A model generated the notes under the pieces. That model made no database searches and was not told the DNA's origin. It saw nothing but the letters and a program-made list of their open reading frames with translations. From Kitasatospora fiedleri (GTDB taxonomy: Bacteria > Actinomycetota > Actinomycetes > Streptomycetales > Streptomycetaceae), in NCBI RefSeq assembly GCF_948472415.1, contig NZ_OX419519.1:2666001-2730000 (forward strand): a DNA stretch of 64,000 nucleotides, written 5' to 3'. Made by a program: the position numbers and the translations under genes. This document shows, piece after piece, positions 56,234-64,000 of this stretch. Numbering within the stretch: position 1 is the first letter of the stretch; the number at the start of each line of letters is the position of its first letter.

Positions 56234-58501
56234 ATGAGCACTCAGCACGCGGAACACACCCTGAGCGGTGCGTGGGACGGCTTCAAGGGCGGCCTGTGGC
56301 GGGACGCCGTCGACGTCCGGGACTTCATCCAGCAGAACTACACCCCCTACGAGGGCGACGGCGCCTTCCTGGCCGGCCCGACCGGGCGGACCACCCGGAT
56401 CTGGGAGCGGATCACCGCGCTGTTCCCCGAGGAGCGCGCCAAGGGCGTCCTGGACGTCTCGTACGACACGCCCTCGACCATCACGGCGCACGCGCCCGGC
56501 TACATCGACCGGGAGGACGAGCTGATCGTCGGCCTGCAGACCGACGCCCCGCTGAAGCGGGCGATCATGCCCAACGGCGGCTGGCGGATGGTCGCGGGGG
56601 CACTGGAGACGTACGGCTACCCGGTCGACCCGGAGCTGGAGAAGGTCTTCACCCGGTACCGCAAGACCCACAACGCGGGCGTCTTCGACGCCTACACCCC
56701 CGAGATCCGGGCCGCCCGCAAGGCGGGCGTCGTCACCGGCCTGCCGGACGCCTACGGGCGCGGCCGGATCATCGGCGACTACCGGCGGGTCGCGCTGTAC
56801 GGCGTGGACCGGCTGATCGCCGCCAAGCACGAGGAGAAGGCGTCGCTGGACGCCGCGCCCGGCGACCCGCGGGCGCTGGAGGAGACCATCCGGGAGCGCG
56901 AGGAGCTGGCCGAGCAGATCCGCGCCCTGGGCGAGCTGAAGGAGATGGCGGCGGCCTACGGCCACGACGTCTCCGGCCCGGCGGCCGACGCCCGGCAGGC
57001 GGTCCAGTGGCTGTACTTCGCCTACCTGGCGGCGGTGAAGGAGCAGAACGGCGCGGCCATGTCGCTCGGCCGCACCTCCACCTTCCTGGACGTCTACCTC
57101 GAACGGGACCTCGCCGCGGGCCGGCTGACCGAGGAGCGGGCCCAGGAGCTGGTCGACGACTTCATCGTCAAGCTGCGGATCGTCCGCTTCCTGCGCACCC
57201 CCGAGTACGACGAGCTGTTCTCCGGCGACCCGACCTGGGTCACCGAGTCGATCGGCGGGATCGGCGCCGACGGCCGCCCGCTGGTCACCCGCACCTCGTT
57301 CCGCTACCTCCAGACCCTGTACAACCTGGGCCCGGCGCCGGAGCCGAACATGACGGTCCTCTGGTCGCCGAAACTCCCGCAGGGCTTCAAGGAGTTCTGC
57401 GCCCGGGTGTCGATCGACACCTCCAGCGTGCAGTACGAGTCGGACGAGCTGATGCGCCCGCGCTCCGGCGACGACACCGCGATCGCCTGCTGCGTCTCCG
57501 CGATGGAGGTCGGCCGGCAGATGCAGTTCTTCGGCGCCCGGGTCAACCTCGCCAAGACGCTGCTGTACGCGATCAACGGCGGCCGGGACGAGAAGTCCGG
57601 CGCCCAGGTCGGCCCGGCCACCGGGGCGATCGAGTCCGAGGTGCTGGACTACGACGAGGTGCTGGAGCGCTTCGACCGGCAGCTGGAGTGGCTGGCCGAG
57701 ACGTACGTGCACGCGCTGAACGTCATCCACTACATGCACGACAAGTACGCCTACGAGCGCCTGGAGATGGCCCTGCACGACCGGGCGGTGCGCCGCACCA
57801 TGGCCTGCGGCATCGCCGGGCTGTCGGTGGCCGCGGACTCGCTCTCCGCGATCCGGTACGCGAAGGTGCGCCCGGTGCGCGACGGGAGCGGCCTCGCGGT
57901 CGACTACCGGGTCGAGGGCGACTACCCGGCGTACGGCAACAACGACGACCGGGCCGACGGGCTCGCGGTGTGGCTGGTCGAGGAGTTCATGCGCAAGGTG
58001 CGCAAGCACCCCACCTACCGGGGCGCCGAGCACACCCAGTCGGTGCTGACCATCACCTCCAACGTGGTGTACGGCAGGAAGACCGGCGCCACCCCGGACG
58101 GCCGGCGGGCCGGCGAGCCGTTCTCGCCCGGCGCCAACCCGATGAACGGGCGCGACACCCACGGCTACGTGGCCAGCTCGCTGTCGGTGGCGAAACTCCC
58201 GTACGACGCGGCCGAGGACGGCATCTCGCTGACCAACACCGTCACGCCCGACGCGCTGGGCCGCACCCCCGAGGAGCGGGTCCGCAACCTGGCCGGCGTG
58301 CTGGACGGGTACACGGCCGTCGGCGGGTTCCACATGAACGTCAACGTGCTGGACCGGGAGACCCTGCTCGACGCGATGGAGCACCCCGAGCGGTACCCGC
58401 AGCTGACCATCCGGGTCAGCGGCTACGCGGTCAACTTCGTCCGGCTGACCAGGGAGCAGCAGCTCGACGTGCTGAACCGCACCTTCCACGGCTCGCTCTG
58501 A
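56234..58501 (+). CDS. pflB: Pyruvate formate-lyase (formate C-acetyltransferase)
   Basis: Glycyl-radical enzyme splitting pyruvate into acetyl-CoA and formate. 755 residues. The adjacent catalytic cysteines are Cys419-Cys420 in IACCVSAM, matching 418/419 of the E. coli enzyme, and the radical glycine is Gly730 in RVSGYAVNF. The double cysteine separates true PFL from other glycyl-radical enzymes such as diol dehydratases. The radical is destroyed by oxygen, so the enzyme works only without oxygen. ATG 56234 with gggag upstream. The DevR/OsdR-like box upstream suggests oxygen-limited expression. The activase gene follows. Confidence 0.96.
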   Translation: MSTQHAEHTLSGAWDGFKGGLWRDAVDVRDFIQQNYTPYEGDGAFLAGPTGRTTRIWERITALFPEERAKGVLDVSYDTPSTITAHAPGYIDREDELIVGLQTDAPLKRAIMPNGGWRMVAGALETYGYPVDPELEKVFTRYRKTHNAGVFDAYTPEIRAARKAGVVTGLPDAYGRGRIIGDYRRVALYGVDRLIAAKHEEKASLDAAPGDPRALEETIREREELAEQIRALGELKEMAAAYGHDVSGPAADARQAVQWLYFAYLAAVKEQNGAAMSLGRTSTFLDVYLERDLAAGRLTEERAQELVDDFIVKLRIVRFLRTPEYDELFSGDPTWVTESIGGIGADGRPLVTRTSFRYLQTLYNLGPAPEPNMTVLWSPKLPQGFKEFCARVSIDTSSVQYESDELMRPRSGDDTAIACCVSAMEVGRQMQFFGARVNLAKTLLYAINGGRDEKSGAQVGPATGAIESEVLDYDEVLERFDRQLEWLAETYVHALNVIHYMHDKYAYERLEMALHDRAVRRTMACGIAGLSVAADSLSAIRYAKVRPVRDGSGLAVDYRVEGDYPAYGNNDDRADGLAVWLVEEFMRKVRKHPTYRGAEHTQSVLTITSNVVYGRKTGATPDGRRAGEPFSPGANPMNGRDTHGYVASSLSVAKLPYDAAEDGISLTNTVTPDALGRTPEERVRNLAGVLDGYTAVGGFHMNVNVLDRETLLDAMEHPERYPQLTIRVSGYAVNFVRLTREQQLDVLNRTFHGSL

Positions 58502-58536
58502 GCCCGCCCCGCCGACCGCTCCCAGGAGGCACCGCC

Positions 58537-59307
58537 ATGACCGTCCTGCTCCCCGCCGACCTGCCGGTCGGCCCGGCCGCCGGCGGGTCGGTGCACTCCT
58601 GGGACGTGTCGACCGGCGTCGACGGCCCCGGCACCCGGTTCACGGTCTTCCTGGCCGGGTGCCCGCTGAACTGCCTGTACTGCCACAACCCCGACACCCT
58701 GCGGATGGCCGACGGGCGGCGCACCGGCGCGGACGAGGTGGTCGCGGAGGCCGCCAAGTACACCGCCTTCATCCGCGCGGCGGGCGGCGGCGCCACCGTC
58801 AGCGGCGGCGAGCCGCTGCTCCAGCCCCGCTTCACCGGCGAGCTGTTCCACCGCTTCAAGCACGAACTGGGCCTGCACACCGCGCTGGACACCTCCGGCT
58901 TCCTCGGCGCCCGGGCGGACGACGCCCTGCTCGCCGACGTCGACCTGGTCCTGCTGGACGTCAAGTCCTGGGACCGGGAGCTGTACCGGCGGGTGACCGG
59001 GCAGCCGCTGGAGCCGACGCTGGACTTCGCCCGCCGGCTGGCCGACCTCGGCAAGGAGGTGTGGGTGCGCTTCGTGCTGGTGCCCGGCCTGACCGACCCG
59101 GCGGAGAACGTCGCCGGGGTGGCCGCCTTCGCCGCCTCGCTGGGCAACGTCTCCCGGGTCGACGTGCTGCCCTTCCACCAGCTCGGCCGGGCCAAGTGGG
59201 CGGCGCTGGGCCGGGAGTTCACCCTCGCGGACACCCCCGTGCCCGACGCCGGGCAGGTGCGGGCCGCGCGCGGGGTGTTCGCCGCGCACGGCCTGCACGC
59301 CGTCTGA
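58537..59307 (+). CDS. pflA: Pyruvate formate-lyase activating enzyme
   Basis: Radical-SAM enzyme that installs the glycyl radical on PFL. 256 residues. The cluster motif C-x3-C-x2-C is GCPLNCLYCHNPDTL, and the SAM region is ATVSGGEPLLQPRF. No extra ferredoxin domain, which fits PflA rather than diol-dehydratase activases. ATG 58537 with aggagg nine bases before it; 35 bases after pflB, so co-transcribed. Confidence 0.95.
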   Translation: MTVLLPADLPVGPAAGGSVHSWDVSTGVDGPGTRFTVFLAGCPLNCLYCHNPDTLRMADGRRTGADEVVAEAAKYTAFIRAAGGGATVSGGEPLLQPRFTGELFHRFKHELGLHTALDTSGFLGARADDALLADVDLVLLDVKSWDRELYRRVTGQPLEPTLDFARRLADLGKEVWVRFVLVPGLTDPAENVAGVAAFAASLGNVSRVDVLPFHQLGRAKWAALGREFTLADTPVPDAGQVRAARGVFAAHGLHAV

Positions 59308-59347
59308 GCCGCCCGCCCGGGCGGTGCGCCCGGGCCGCTCCGGCCGT

Positions 59348-61399
59348 TCAGCCGGAGATCGAGGGCGCGCCGGTCTCCAGGTGGCCGGTGAACCGCTGCG
59401 ACCAGCTCGCGTCGCCGCTGACCGTCACCGTGAAGTCGTACCAGCCGTTGGTGTAGGCGACCGCGTTGAAGTGGTCGCTGGTGCGCGCCCCGGCCGCGAC
59501 GGTGTACGTCCACGGGCCGTCCGAGCGGTAGGCGTTGGAGGTGACGGTGAAGGTCACCGCGGCGGTGCCGGTGTTGGCCAGCTCGAACCAGAGCGCGAGC
59601 TTGCCGGTGTCCGGCGCGGGCGCGTACGTGGCGGTGACGGCCGCGTTCTTGCCGGCGGCGGTGGCGTCGCCGGTGAAGCGGCGCAGGAAGCGGTTGGGGC
59701 CGACCACCGTCAGGTCGTACTTGCCCGCGCCGTAGCCGCTGCCGCAGTTGAAGAAGTCGCTGGTCGACCCGGCCGGGTCGACGGTGTACTGCCAGGGGCC
59801 GCCGGAGCGGTAGGCGTTGGCGTACGCGGCGAAGTGGCTGCCCGCGGTGCCCTGGTTGGCCATCGCGATCCACACCTTGATCACCCCGCCGGAGCCGAAC
59901 TCCAGGCGGTCCAGGTTGGCCACCGGCTGGTACGGCAGCGCGCGGGCCGGGCGGGTGCCCGCCTCCTGCACCGGCAGCCGGTTGTCGACCGGCGCCGGGT
60001 TGGGCAGCGGGCCGCAGGCGGCCAGGCCGATGGTCTGCGAGGTGTCGGGCAGCGCGGGCATCCCGTACACCGGGTGGGCGAAGTCGAACATGCCGGTCAG
60101 GTCGCCGGTGACCTTGCGCCGCCAGGCCGAGATGTTCGGGCAGGTCGCGGGCTTGCCGAGGGCGGCCGTCCACTTCTCCAGGAAGCGCAGCACCGAGGTG
60201 TGGTCGGAGGTCTCCGAGGAGACCCAGCCGCCGCGGCTCCACGGCGAGACCGCGATCATCGGGACGCGGAAGCCCAGGCCGATGTTGACGCCGTTGTAGA
60301 ACTCGCCGGCCGTGCCGGCCGGGGCGGCCGGCGGCGGGACGTGGTCGAAGAAGCCGTCGTTCTCGTCGTAGTTGAGGAACAGGATCGTGGAGTCGAACAC
60401 GGCCGGGTCGGCGTTCAGCGCGTCCAGCACGTTGTGCACGAAGTGCGCGCCGTCGGCCGGGGTCGCGTACGGGTGCTCGGAGGACGCCTGGTCCGGCACG
60501 ATCCAGGACACCTGCGGCAGGGTGCCGCCCAGCACGTCGGCCCGGATCGCGGCGACGATGTCGTCCGGGGTCCTCCCGGTGGTCTTCGGGACCGAGCCCA
60601 TGCCCTTGACCGCGAGCGCGCTGCCCGCCGGGGCGCCGGAGAACGCGGTGAAGTACGCGAGCGCGTTGTCGCCGTAGTTGTCGGCGGCGTTCTGGTAGAC
60701 CTTCCAGCTGACGCCCGCGTGCTCCAGCGCCTCCGCGTAGGTCTGCCACTTCAGGCCGGACTCGTCGCCGCCGTCGTACGCCGGGCCGCCCGCCGTGCCC
60801 GCCGGGTCGATCTGGCCGGACCAGTGGTAGGTGCGGTTGGGGCCGGTCGCCGAGAGCACCGAGCAGTGGTAGGCGTCGTTGACCGTCCAGTTGTCGGCCA
60901 GCGCGTAGTGGAACGGGATGTCGGCCCGGGTCAGGTAGCCCAGCGTCCGGACGTTGCCCTTGGCGGCCACCCAGGAGTCCAGCTTGCCGCTGTTCCACGC
61001 CTTGTGCTGGTCGCTCCAGCCGTGCGCGAGGTCGCCGTTGCACTGGGCCAGGCGCTCCGGGTCGGCGCCGCCGGCCGGCTTGGTGGCGGAGAACTGCCAG
61101 GGGTACTGGCGGCCGAGCAGGTTCGGCTGGTTGAAGACGCCGTAGCCGCCGGACAGTTGGATCGTCGCCCGGTCCGCGAAGCCGCGGACGCCCTTCAGCA
61201 TGCCGAAGTAGTGGTCGAAGCTGCGGTTCTCCTGCATCAGGATCACGATGTGCCTGGCGTCCGCGAGGGTGCCGGTGGCCCCCGCCGCGGCGGCCGCGGC
61301 GGGTGTCGCCCCGGCCCCGGCCGCGGTGCCGGCGACCGCCGCCCCGGCCGCCGCGCTCGCCGACAACGCCATGAACTTCCTACGGCTCAGCTCTGCCAT
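59348..61399 (-). CDS. Tat-exported phosphocholine-type phospholipase C
   Basis: 683 residues. A Tat signal opens the protein (SRRKFMALSASAAAGAAVAG). The phosphoesterase domain has HIVILMQENRSFDHYFGML and NYDENDGFFDHVPPP, which bind metal or phosphate. Two copies of the family's C-terminal beta domain follow (GVIKVWIAMANQGTAGSHFA and LALWFELANTGTAAVTFTVT, each with AYRS-GPW-YTV). It likely releases choline phosphate or hydrolyses phospholipids outside the cell. ATG 61399 is chosen since the Tat signal starts there. Confidence 0.94.
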   Translation of the reverse strand: MAELSRRKFMALSASAAAGAAVAGTAAGAGATPAAAAAAGATGTLADARHIVILMQENRSFDHYFGMLKGVRGFADRATIQLSGGYGVFNQPNLLGRQYPWQFSATKPAGGADPERLAQCNGDLAHGWSDQHKAWNSGKLDSWVAAKGNVRTLGYLTRADIPFHYALADNWTVNDAYHCSVLSATGPNRTYHWSGQIDPAGTAGGPAYDGGDESGLKWQTYAEALEHAGVSWKVYQNAADNYGDNALAYFTAFSGAPAGSALAVKGMGSVPKTTGRTPDDIVAAIRADVLGGTLPQVSWIVPDQASSEHPYATPADGAHFVHNVLDALNADPAVFDSTILFLNYDENDGFFDHVPPPAAPAGTAGEFYNGVNIGLGFRVPMIAVSPWSRGGWVSSETSDHTSVLRFLEKWTAALGKPATCPNISAWRRKVTGDLTGMFDFAHPVYGMPALPDTSQTIGLAACGPLPNPAPVDNRLPVQEAGTRPARALPYQPVANLDRLEFGSGGVIKVWIAMANQGTAGSHFAAYANAYRSGGPWQYTVDPAGSTSDFFNCGSGYGAGKYDLTVVGPNRFLRRFTGDATAAGKNAAVTATYAPAPDTGKLALWFELANTGTAAVTFTVTSNAYRSDGPWTYTVAAGARTSDHFNAVAYTNGWYDFTVTVSGDASWSQRFTGHLETGAPSISG

Positions 61400-61574
61400 G
61401 GTGCCCCGCCCGTCCCGTCCGCTGGTGGTGTTGTCCAGACACCTTCGTGCCGAACGCCGAGCATCCTCGTCCAGGACGGGCCGCCGGACCATGGGGCCGG
61501 AGGAAGGTTTGACGGATTGTTCACCACCGGCCGCAACAGCGGCCGGGAGGTGAACGACCGGGGGAGGGCCGCCG

Positions 61575-62210
61575 TCAGTCCTTCACCGCGATGCCCAGGG
61601 CCTGGGCGAACTGCGGTGCGAGGTCCAGGAGTTGGGTGGTCGAGATGACGGCGCCGCGCAGGCCCAGGTGGCCGTCGGGCAGGCCGAGGCGGACGGCGGT
61701 GCGCAGGTCGGTGTTCTTCAGCGCCGCGCCGCGCAGCCGCACCTCCTCCAGCGTGCTGCCGGGGAAGGAGACGCCGGTGAGCCTGGCGTCGGCGAGGTCG
61801 ACGTCCCGCAGCAGGCAGTCCTCGAACACCACGTCGCGCAGCACCGCGCCGCGCAGGTTGACCGCCTCCAGCTTGCACTGGCGGAACACCGTGCGCCGCA
61901 CCGCCGAGCTGTACGCGGAGACGCCCGCCAGCACGGTGGACTCGACCTCGGTGTCCTGCCACTCGCTCTCCGCGAGGTCGACGCCCACCAGCCGCCCGCC
62001 GTGCACCCACACCTCGTTGAACCCGGCCCGGCGCAGCCTCGACTCCTCGATCCGCACCCCGGTGAAGGCGCACTCCAGGAAGTGCGCGCCGCCGAACTGC
62101 CCGGTCAGCGCGAGGCCGTCGAAGTGCGCGGTGTCGTACCGGGCGTCGGGGCGCAGCGGGCCGGTGTGGCGGCGCAGCAGGTGGGCGTACGGGAGGTCTT
62201 CGAGGCGCAC
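61575..62210 (-). CDS. Pentapeptide-repeat protein
   Basis: 211 residues dominated by A(D/N)LXX-like repeats forming a right-handed quadrilateral helix: ALTGQFGGAHFLECAFTGVR, LEAVNLRGAVLRDVVFEDCL, RDVDLADARLTGVSFPGSTL, EEVRLRGAALKNTDLRTAVR. No extra domain. Some pentapeptide proteins mimic DNA and protect gyrase; that is one possibility but nothing here proves it. It sits three bases after ltrA on the same strand. Confidence 0.93.
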   Translation of the reverse strand: MRLEDLPYAHLLRRHTGPLRPDARYDTAHFDGLALTGQFGGAHFLECAFTGVRIEESRLRRAGFNEVWVHGGRLVGVDLAESEWQDTEVESTVLAGVSAYSSAVRRTVFRQCKLEAVNLRGAVLRDVVFEDCLLRDVDLADARLTGVSFPGSTLEEVRLRGAALKNTDLRTAVRLGLPDGHLGLRGAVISTTQLLDLAPQFAQALGIAVKD

Positions 62211-62213
62211 GGG

Positions 62214-63380
62214 TCAGCTCCGTTTCGCGGACAGGGTGAGGCCGACGGCGACGGCGAGCGCCACCAGGAGCCCGGCGACCAGCACGCCGGACTCCCCCGC
62301 CAGCGTCGCAGCCAGCACCGACAGCGCGGCCACCGGCAGGACCGCCTGGGCGGCGCCCCGCTTGTGGTGGCGGGCGTGCAGCGCCCAGACGGTGAACAGG
62401 AACAGCGCGGTGGGGACGGTCACGGCGGCGGTCGCGGCCCGCTCCGAGACGTGCGCGGCGCCCACCGCGTGCTCGACCGCGACCTCCAGGCCCGCGCCGA
62501 CCGCGGCGGCCGAGGCGAAGATCAGGTAGTGGCCGTAGCCCCAGGGCAGCGCCTGCCGGTTGTCGCGCAGGTGGTCGTGGCTGTCGTCGGCGAAGTAGAT
62601 CCACCAGGCGCCGAAGCAGATCAGCAGGCCGCCGGCCGCGATCGGCAGCAGTTCGGCGATCGCCTCGTGCTCGTCCAGGGCGGTCTGGATGGCGACGGTG
62701 GCGGCGGCGACCGTCTCGCCGAGCACGATGATGGTGAACAGGCCGTAGCGCTCCACGATGTGGTGCCGGTGCCAGGGCGTCTGCCGGTCCTTCTCGGCCC
62801 AGACCGGGACGGCGAGTTCGACCAGCACGCCGAGCGGGAACAGCGGGCCCTGGACGCCGTGCGGCAGGAACAGCAGCACCACCCAGAACACCTGGACGAG
62901 GGTGATCCCGGCCGCGTAGCGCAGCGCGCAGGTGCGGGCCGGCCCGCTCTCGCCGCGGGCGGCGCGCAGCCACTGGGTGACCATGGCCAGCCGCATCAGC
63001 ACGTACCCGGCCACGCCGAGCGTCAGGTCCCGGTCCTCGAAGATCCGCGGGACGCCGGCCGCGAGCACCAGCACGCCGGTGATCTGCACCAGGGTGGTGA
63101 GCCGGTAGGGCACGTCGTCGACGTCGTACGCGGAGGCGAACCAGGTGAAGTTCATCCAGGCCCACCAGACCGCGAAGAAGGACATGGTGAACCCGGTGAG
63201 TGCGGTGCCGAGGTGGCCCCCGGCCAGGGCGTGGGCGAGTTCGCGGCCGGCCTGGGCGATGGCGACCACGAAGCACAGGTCGAAGAACAACTCGAGCGGG
63301 GTGGAGGCCCGGTGGGACTCGCCCCGGTCGCGGGCCAGCATCCGGCGGACCGGGCGGTAGGGGTCGGGGGCGGAGCTCAT
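62214..63380 (-). CDS. Low-temperature-requirement A (LtrA) membrane protein
   Basis: 388 residues with about ten membrane helices. The family start is STPLELFFDLCFVVAIAQAG; further motifs are FAVWWAWMNFTWFASAYD, VERYGLFTIIVLGETVAAAT and LPWGYGHYLIFASAAAVGAG. LtrA function is unknown; it was named for a cold-sensitive Listeria mutant. ATG 63380 is preferred (gaagg upstream) over the earlier frame start, which has an unlikely Arg/Pro-rich sequence. Co-directional with the pentapeptide gene. Confidence 0.93.
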   Translation of the reverse strand: MSSAPDPYRPVRRMLARDRGESHRASTPLELFFDLCFVVAIAQAGRELAHALAGGHLGTALTGFTMSFFAVWWAWMNFTWFASAYDVDDVPYRLTTLVQITGVLVLAAGVPRIFEDRDLTLGVAGYVLMRLAMVTQWLRAARGESGPARTCALRYAAGITLVQVFWVVLLFLPHGVQGPLFPLGVLVELAVPVWAEKDRQTPWHRHHIVERYGLFTIIVLGETVAAATVAIQTALDEHEAIAELLPIAAGGLLICFGAWWIYFADDSHDHLRDNRQALPWGYGHYLIFASAAAVGAGLEVAVEHAVGAAHVSERAATAAVTVPTALFLFTVWALHARHHKRGAAQAVLPVAALSVLAATLAGESGVLVAGLLVALAVAVGLTLSAKRS

Positions 63381-63909
63381 GGCGCTGCCTTCGCGGTGGG
63401 CCGCGCGGCAGGGGGCGGGCGCGGCAGGGGAGTTGGACACCGGCGATCCTGGCAGCCCGGGCCGGGCGGCGCACGCACCGTGCGCGGCACGCGGATTGTC
63501 GGGATTCCATCCGATCCGACGAGTCGTCACGCGGAGTTGACGCCGCAGTGCGCGATCCGAGTGACAGCTTGGCCCATTTCAGCGCGTGTTGCGCCGATTG
63601 CCCCTTCTGTCCGAATTAGACCGATAGATTCCTCTGCGGATGGACGGACGACGAGGGCGCTTCGCGGGCAACGCGGAAGGTCAAGGACGAGGGTGGAACG
63701 CGGGACCGGCTCCCGCGCTCCGCAGGACCCGAACTCCTCGTGATCACCGCGCTGCCCGACAGCGCCGCCCGCCGCACCGCACCGCCCCGCACTGGACCAC
63801 GGGACCAACGTCCCGCCGGACCGGGCCCTTCCCCTCCCGCCCCCGGCCCGCCCCCGACGTAGCGTTCGAGGAGGAGAACCCACCCGCCCACGCAGAGGGG
63901 AGCGCCGCC
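63381..63909. promoter_or_regulatory. Intergenic region with divergent promoters
   Basis: 529 bases with no supported gene. The left half (63500-63650) is AT-richer (ccgaattagaccgatagatt) and promoter-like. A hairpin cgcggga/tcccgcg (63699-63717) with a five-base loop lies mid-region. The right end carries agggga ahead of the gene at 63910. Confidence 0.5.
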
Positions 63910-64000
63910 ATGCACCGCACCGACCCGCCCCGCGCCGTCGAACTGGCCACCCCGGACGGCGACTGGATCGCCGTCTGCGACGCTCGCGAACTGGAGCCCG
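63910..64000 (+). CDS. Start of a protein of unknown function, cut by the window edge
   Basis: ATG 63910 has gagggga about nine bases upstream. The visible 30 residues begin MHRTDPPRAVELATPDGDWI and continue AVCDARELEP without a stop. Nothing more can be said of the product. Confidence 0.55.
   Translation, partial: MHRTDPPRAVELATPDGDWIAVCDARELEP

Noticed and set aside
56234..58501. Glycerol or diol dehydratase rather than pyruvate formate-lyase
   Set aside because: Two adjacent cysteines and an activase without ferredoxin domain, next to adhE, identify PFL.

Overview
The window is high-GC actinobacterial DNA, almost certainly from Streptomycetaceae (Streptomyces or Kitasatospora; I cannot separate the two, but the very long AdpA is unlike that of S. 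coelicolor). The main evidence is the gene order adpA - orn - tRNA-His - cebR - cebEFG - bglC, the bldA-type TTA codon inside adpA, and CebR- and DasR-type operators. No prophage, insertion sequence, CRISPR array or secondary-metabolite core gene is visible.

Layout. 1-7.4 kb: a TetR-type regulator diverges from a leucine/isovalerate catabolic operon (acyl-CoA carboxylase beta and alpha subunits, HMG-CoA lyase, acyl-CoA dehydrogenase), with two palindromic operators between them. 7.4-13.3 kb: DUF4239 membrane protein, large surface protein, universal stress protein, a 1.2 kb low-complexity stretch, HAD hydrolase. 13.3-17.2 kb: long regulatory region, adpA, orn, tRNA-His. 17.4-24.4 kb: hotdog thioesterase, then the cellobiose regulon cebR/cebEFG/bglC with CebR boxes. 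24.4-29.2 kb: secreted low-complexity protein, Uma2-type protein, spermidine-synthase-like protein, and a divergent pair with an HTH-TPR regulator. 29.3-34.3 kb: histidine phosphatase and a tightly packed nuclease / unknown / SF1 helicase operon. 34.5-43.6 kb: small conserved genes, two identical tRNA-Lys genes, lutABC with a GntR regulator, pgi, a Na+/H+ antiporter. 43.6-52.9 kb: glyoxalase-fold protein, GH18 chitinase with a DasR site, tricorn-like protease, AsnC regulator, F420-type oxidoreductase, deaminase, LAXTG surface protein and two small proteins. 53.4-59.3 kb: adhE - pflB - pflA, an anaerobic fermentation module with a DevR/OsdR-like box. 59.3-64 kb: phospholipase C, pentapeptide-repeat protein, LtrA, and the start of a further gene cut by the window edge.

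Two features run through the whole window. First, at least seven genes are split by an apparent loss of exactly one base, usually in a short C/G run (TetR, accD1, bglC, a secreted protein twice, the helicase, gntR, adhE). Each restores a full-length family member when one base is added back, so sequencing or assembly undercalling is more likely than gene decay. Second, several gene ends are filled with short tandem repeats that begin at or overlap stop codons.

The best candidate for an undescribed system is the three-gene operon at 30109-34325: a RecB/Cas4-like nuclease with cysteine cluster, a 532-residue protein of no recognised family, and an Upf1/Dna2-like SF1 helicase. The fermentation module under a hypoxia-type box, and the oppositely charged tails on LutB and LutC, are the next most interesting.
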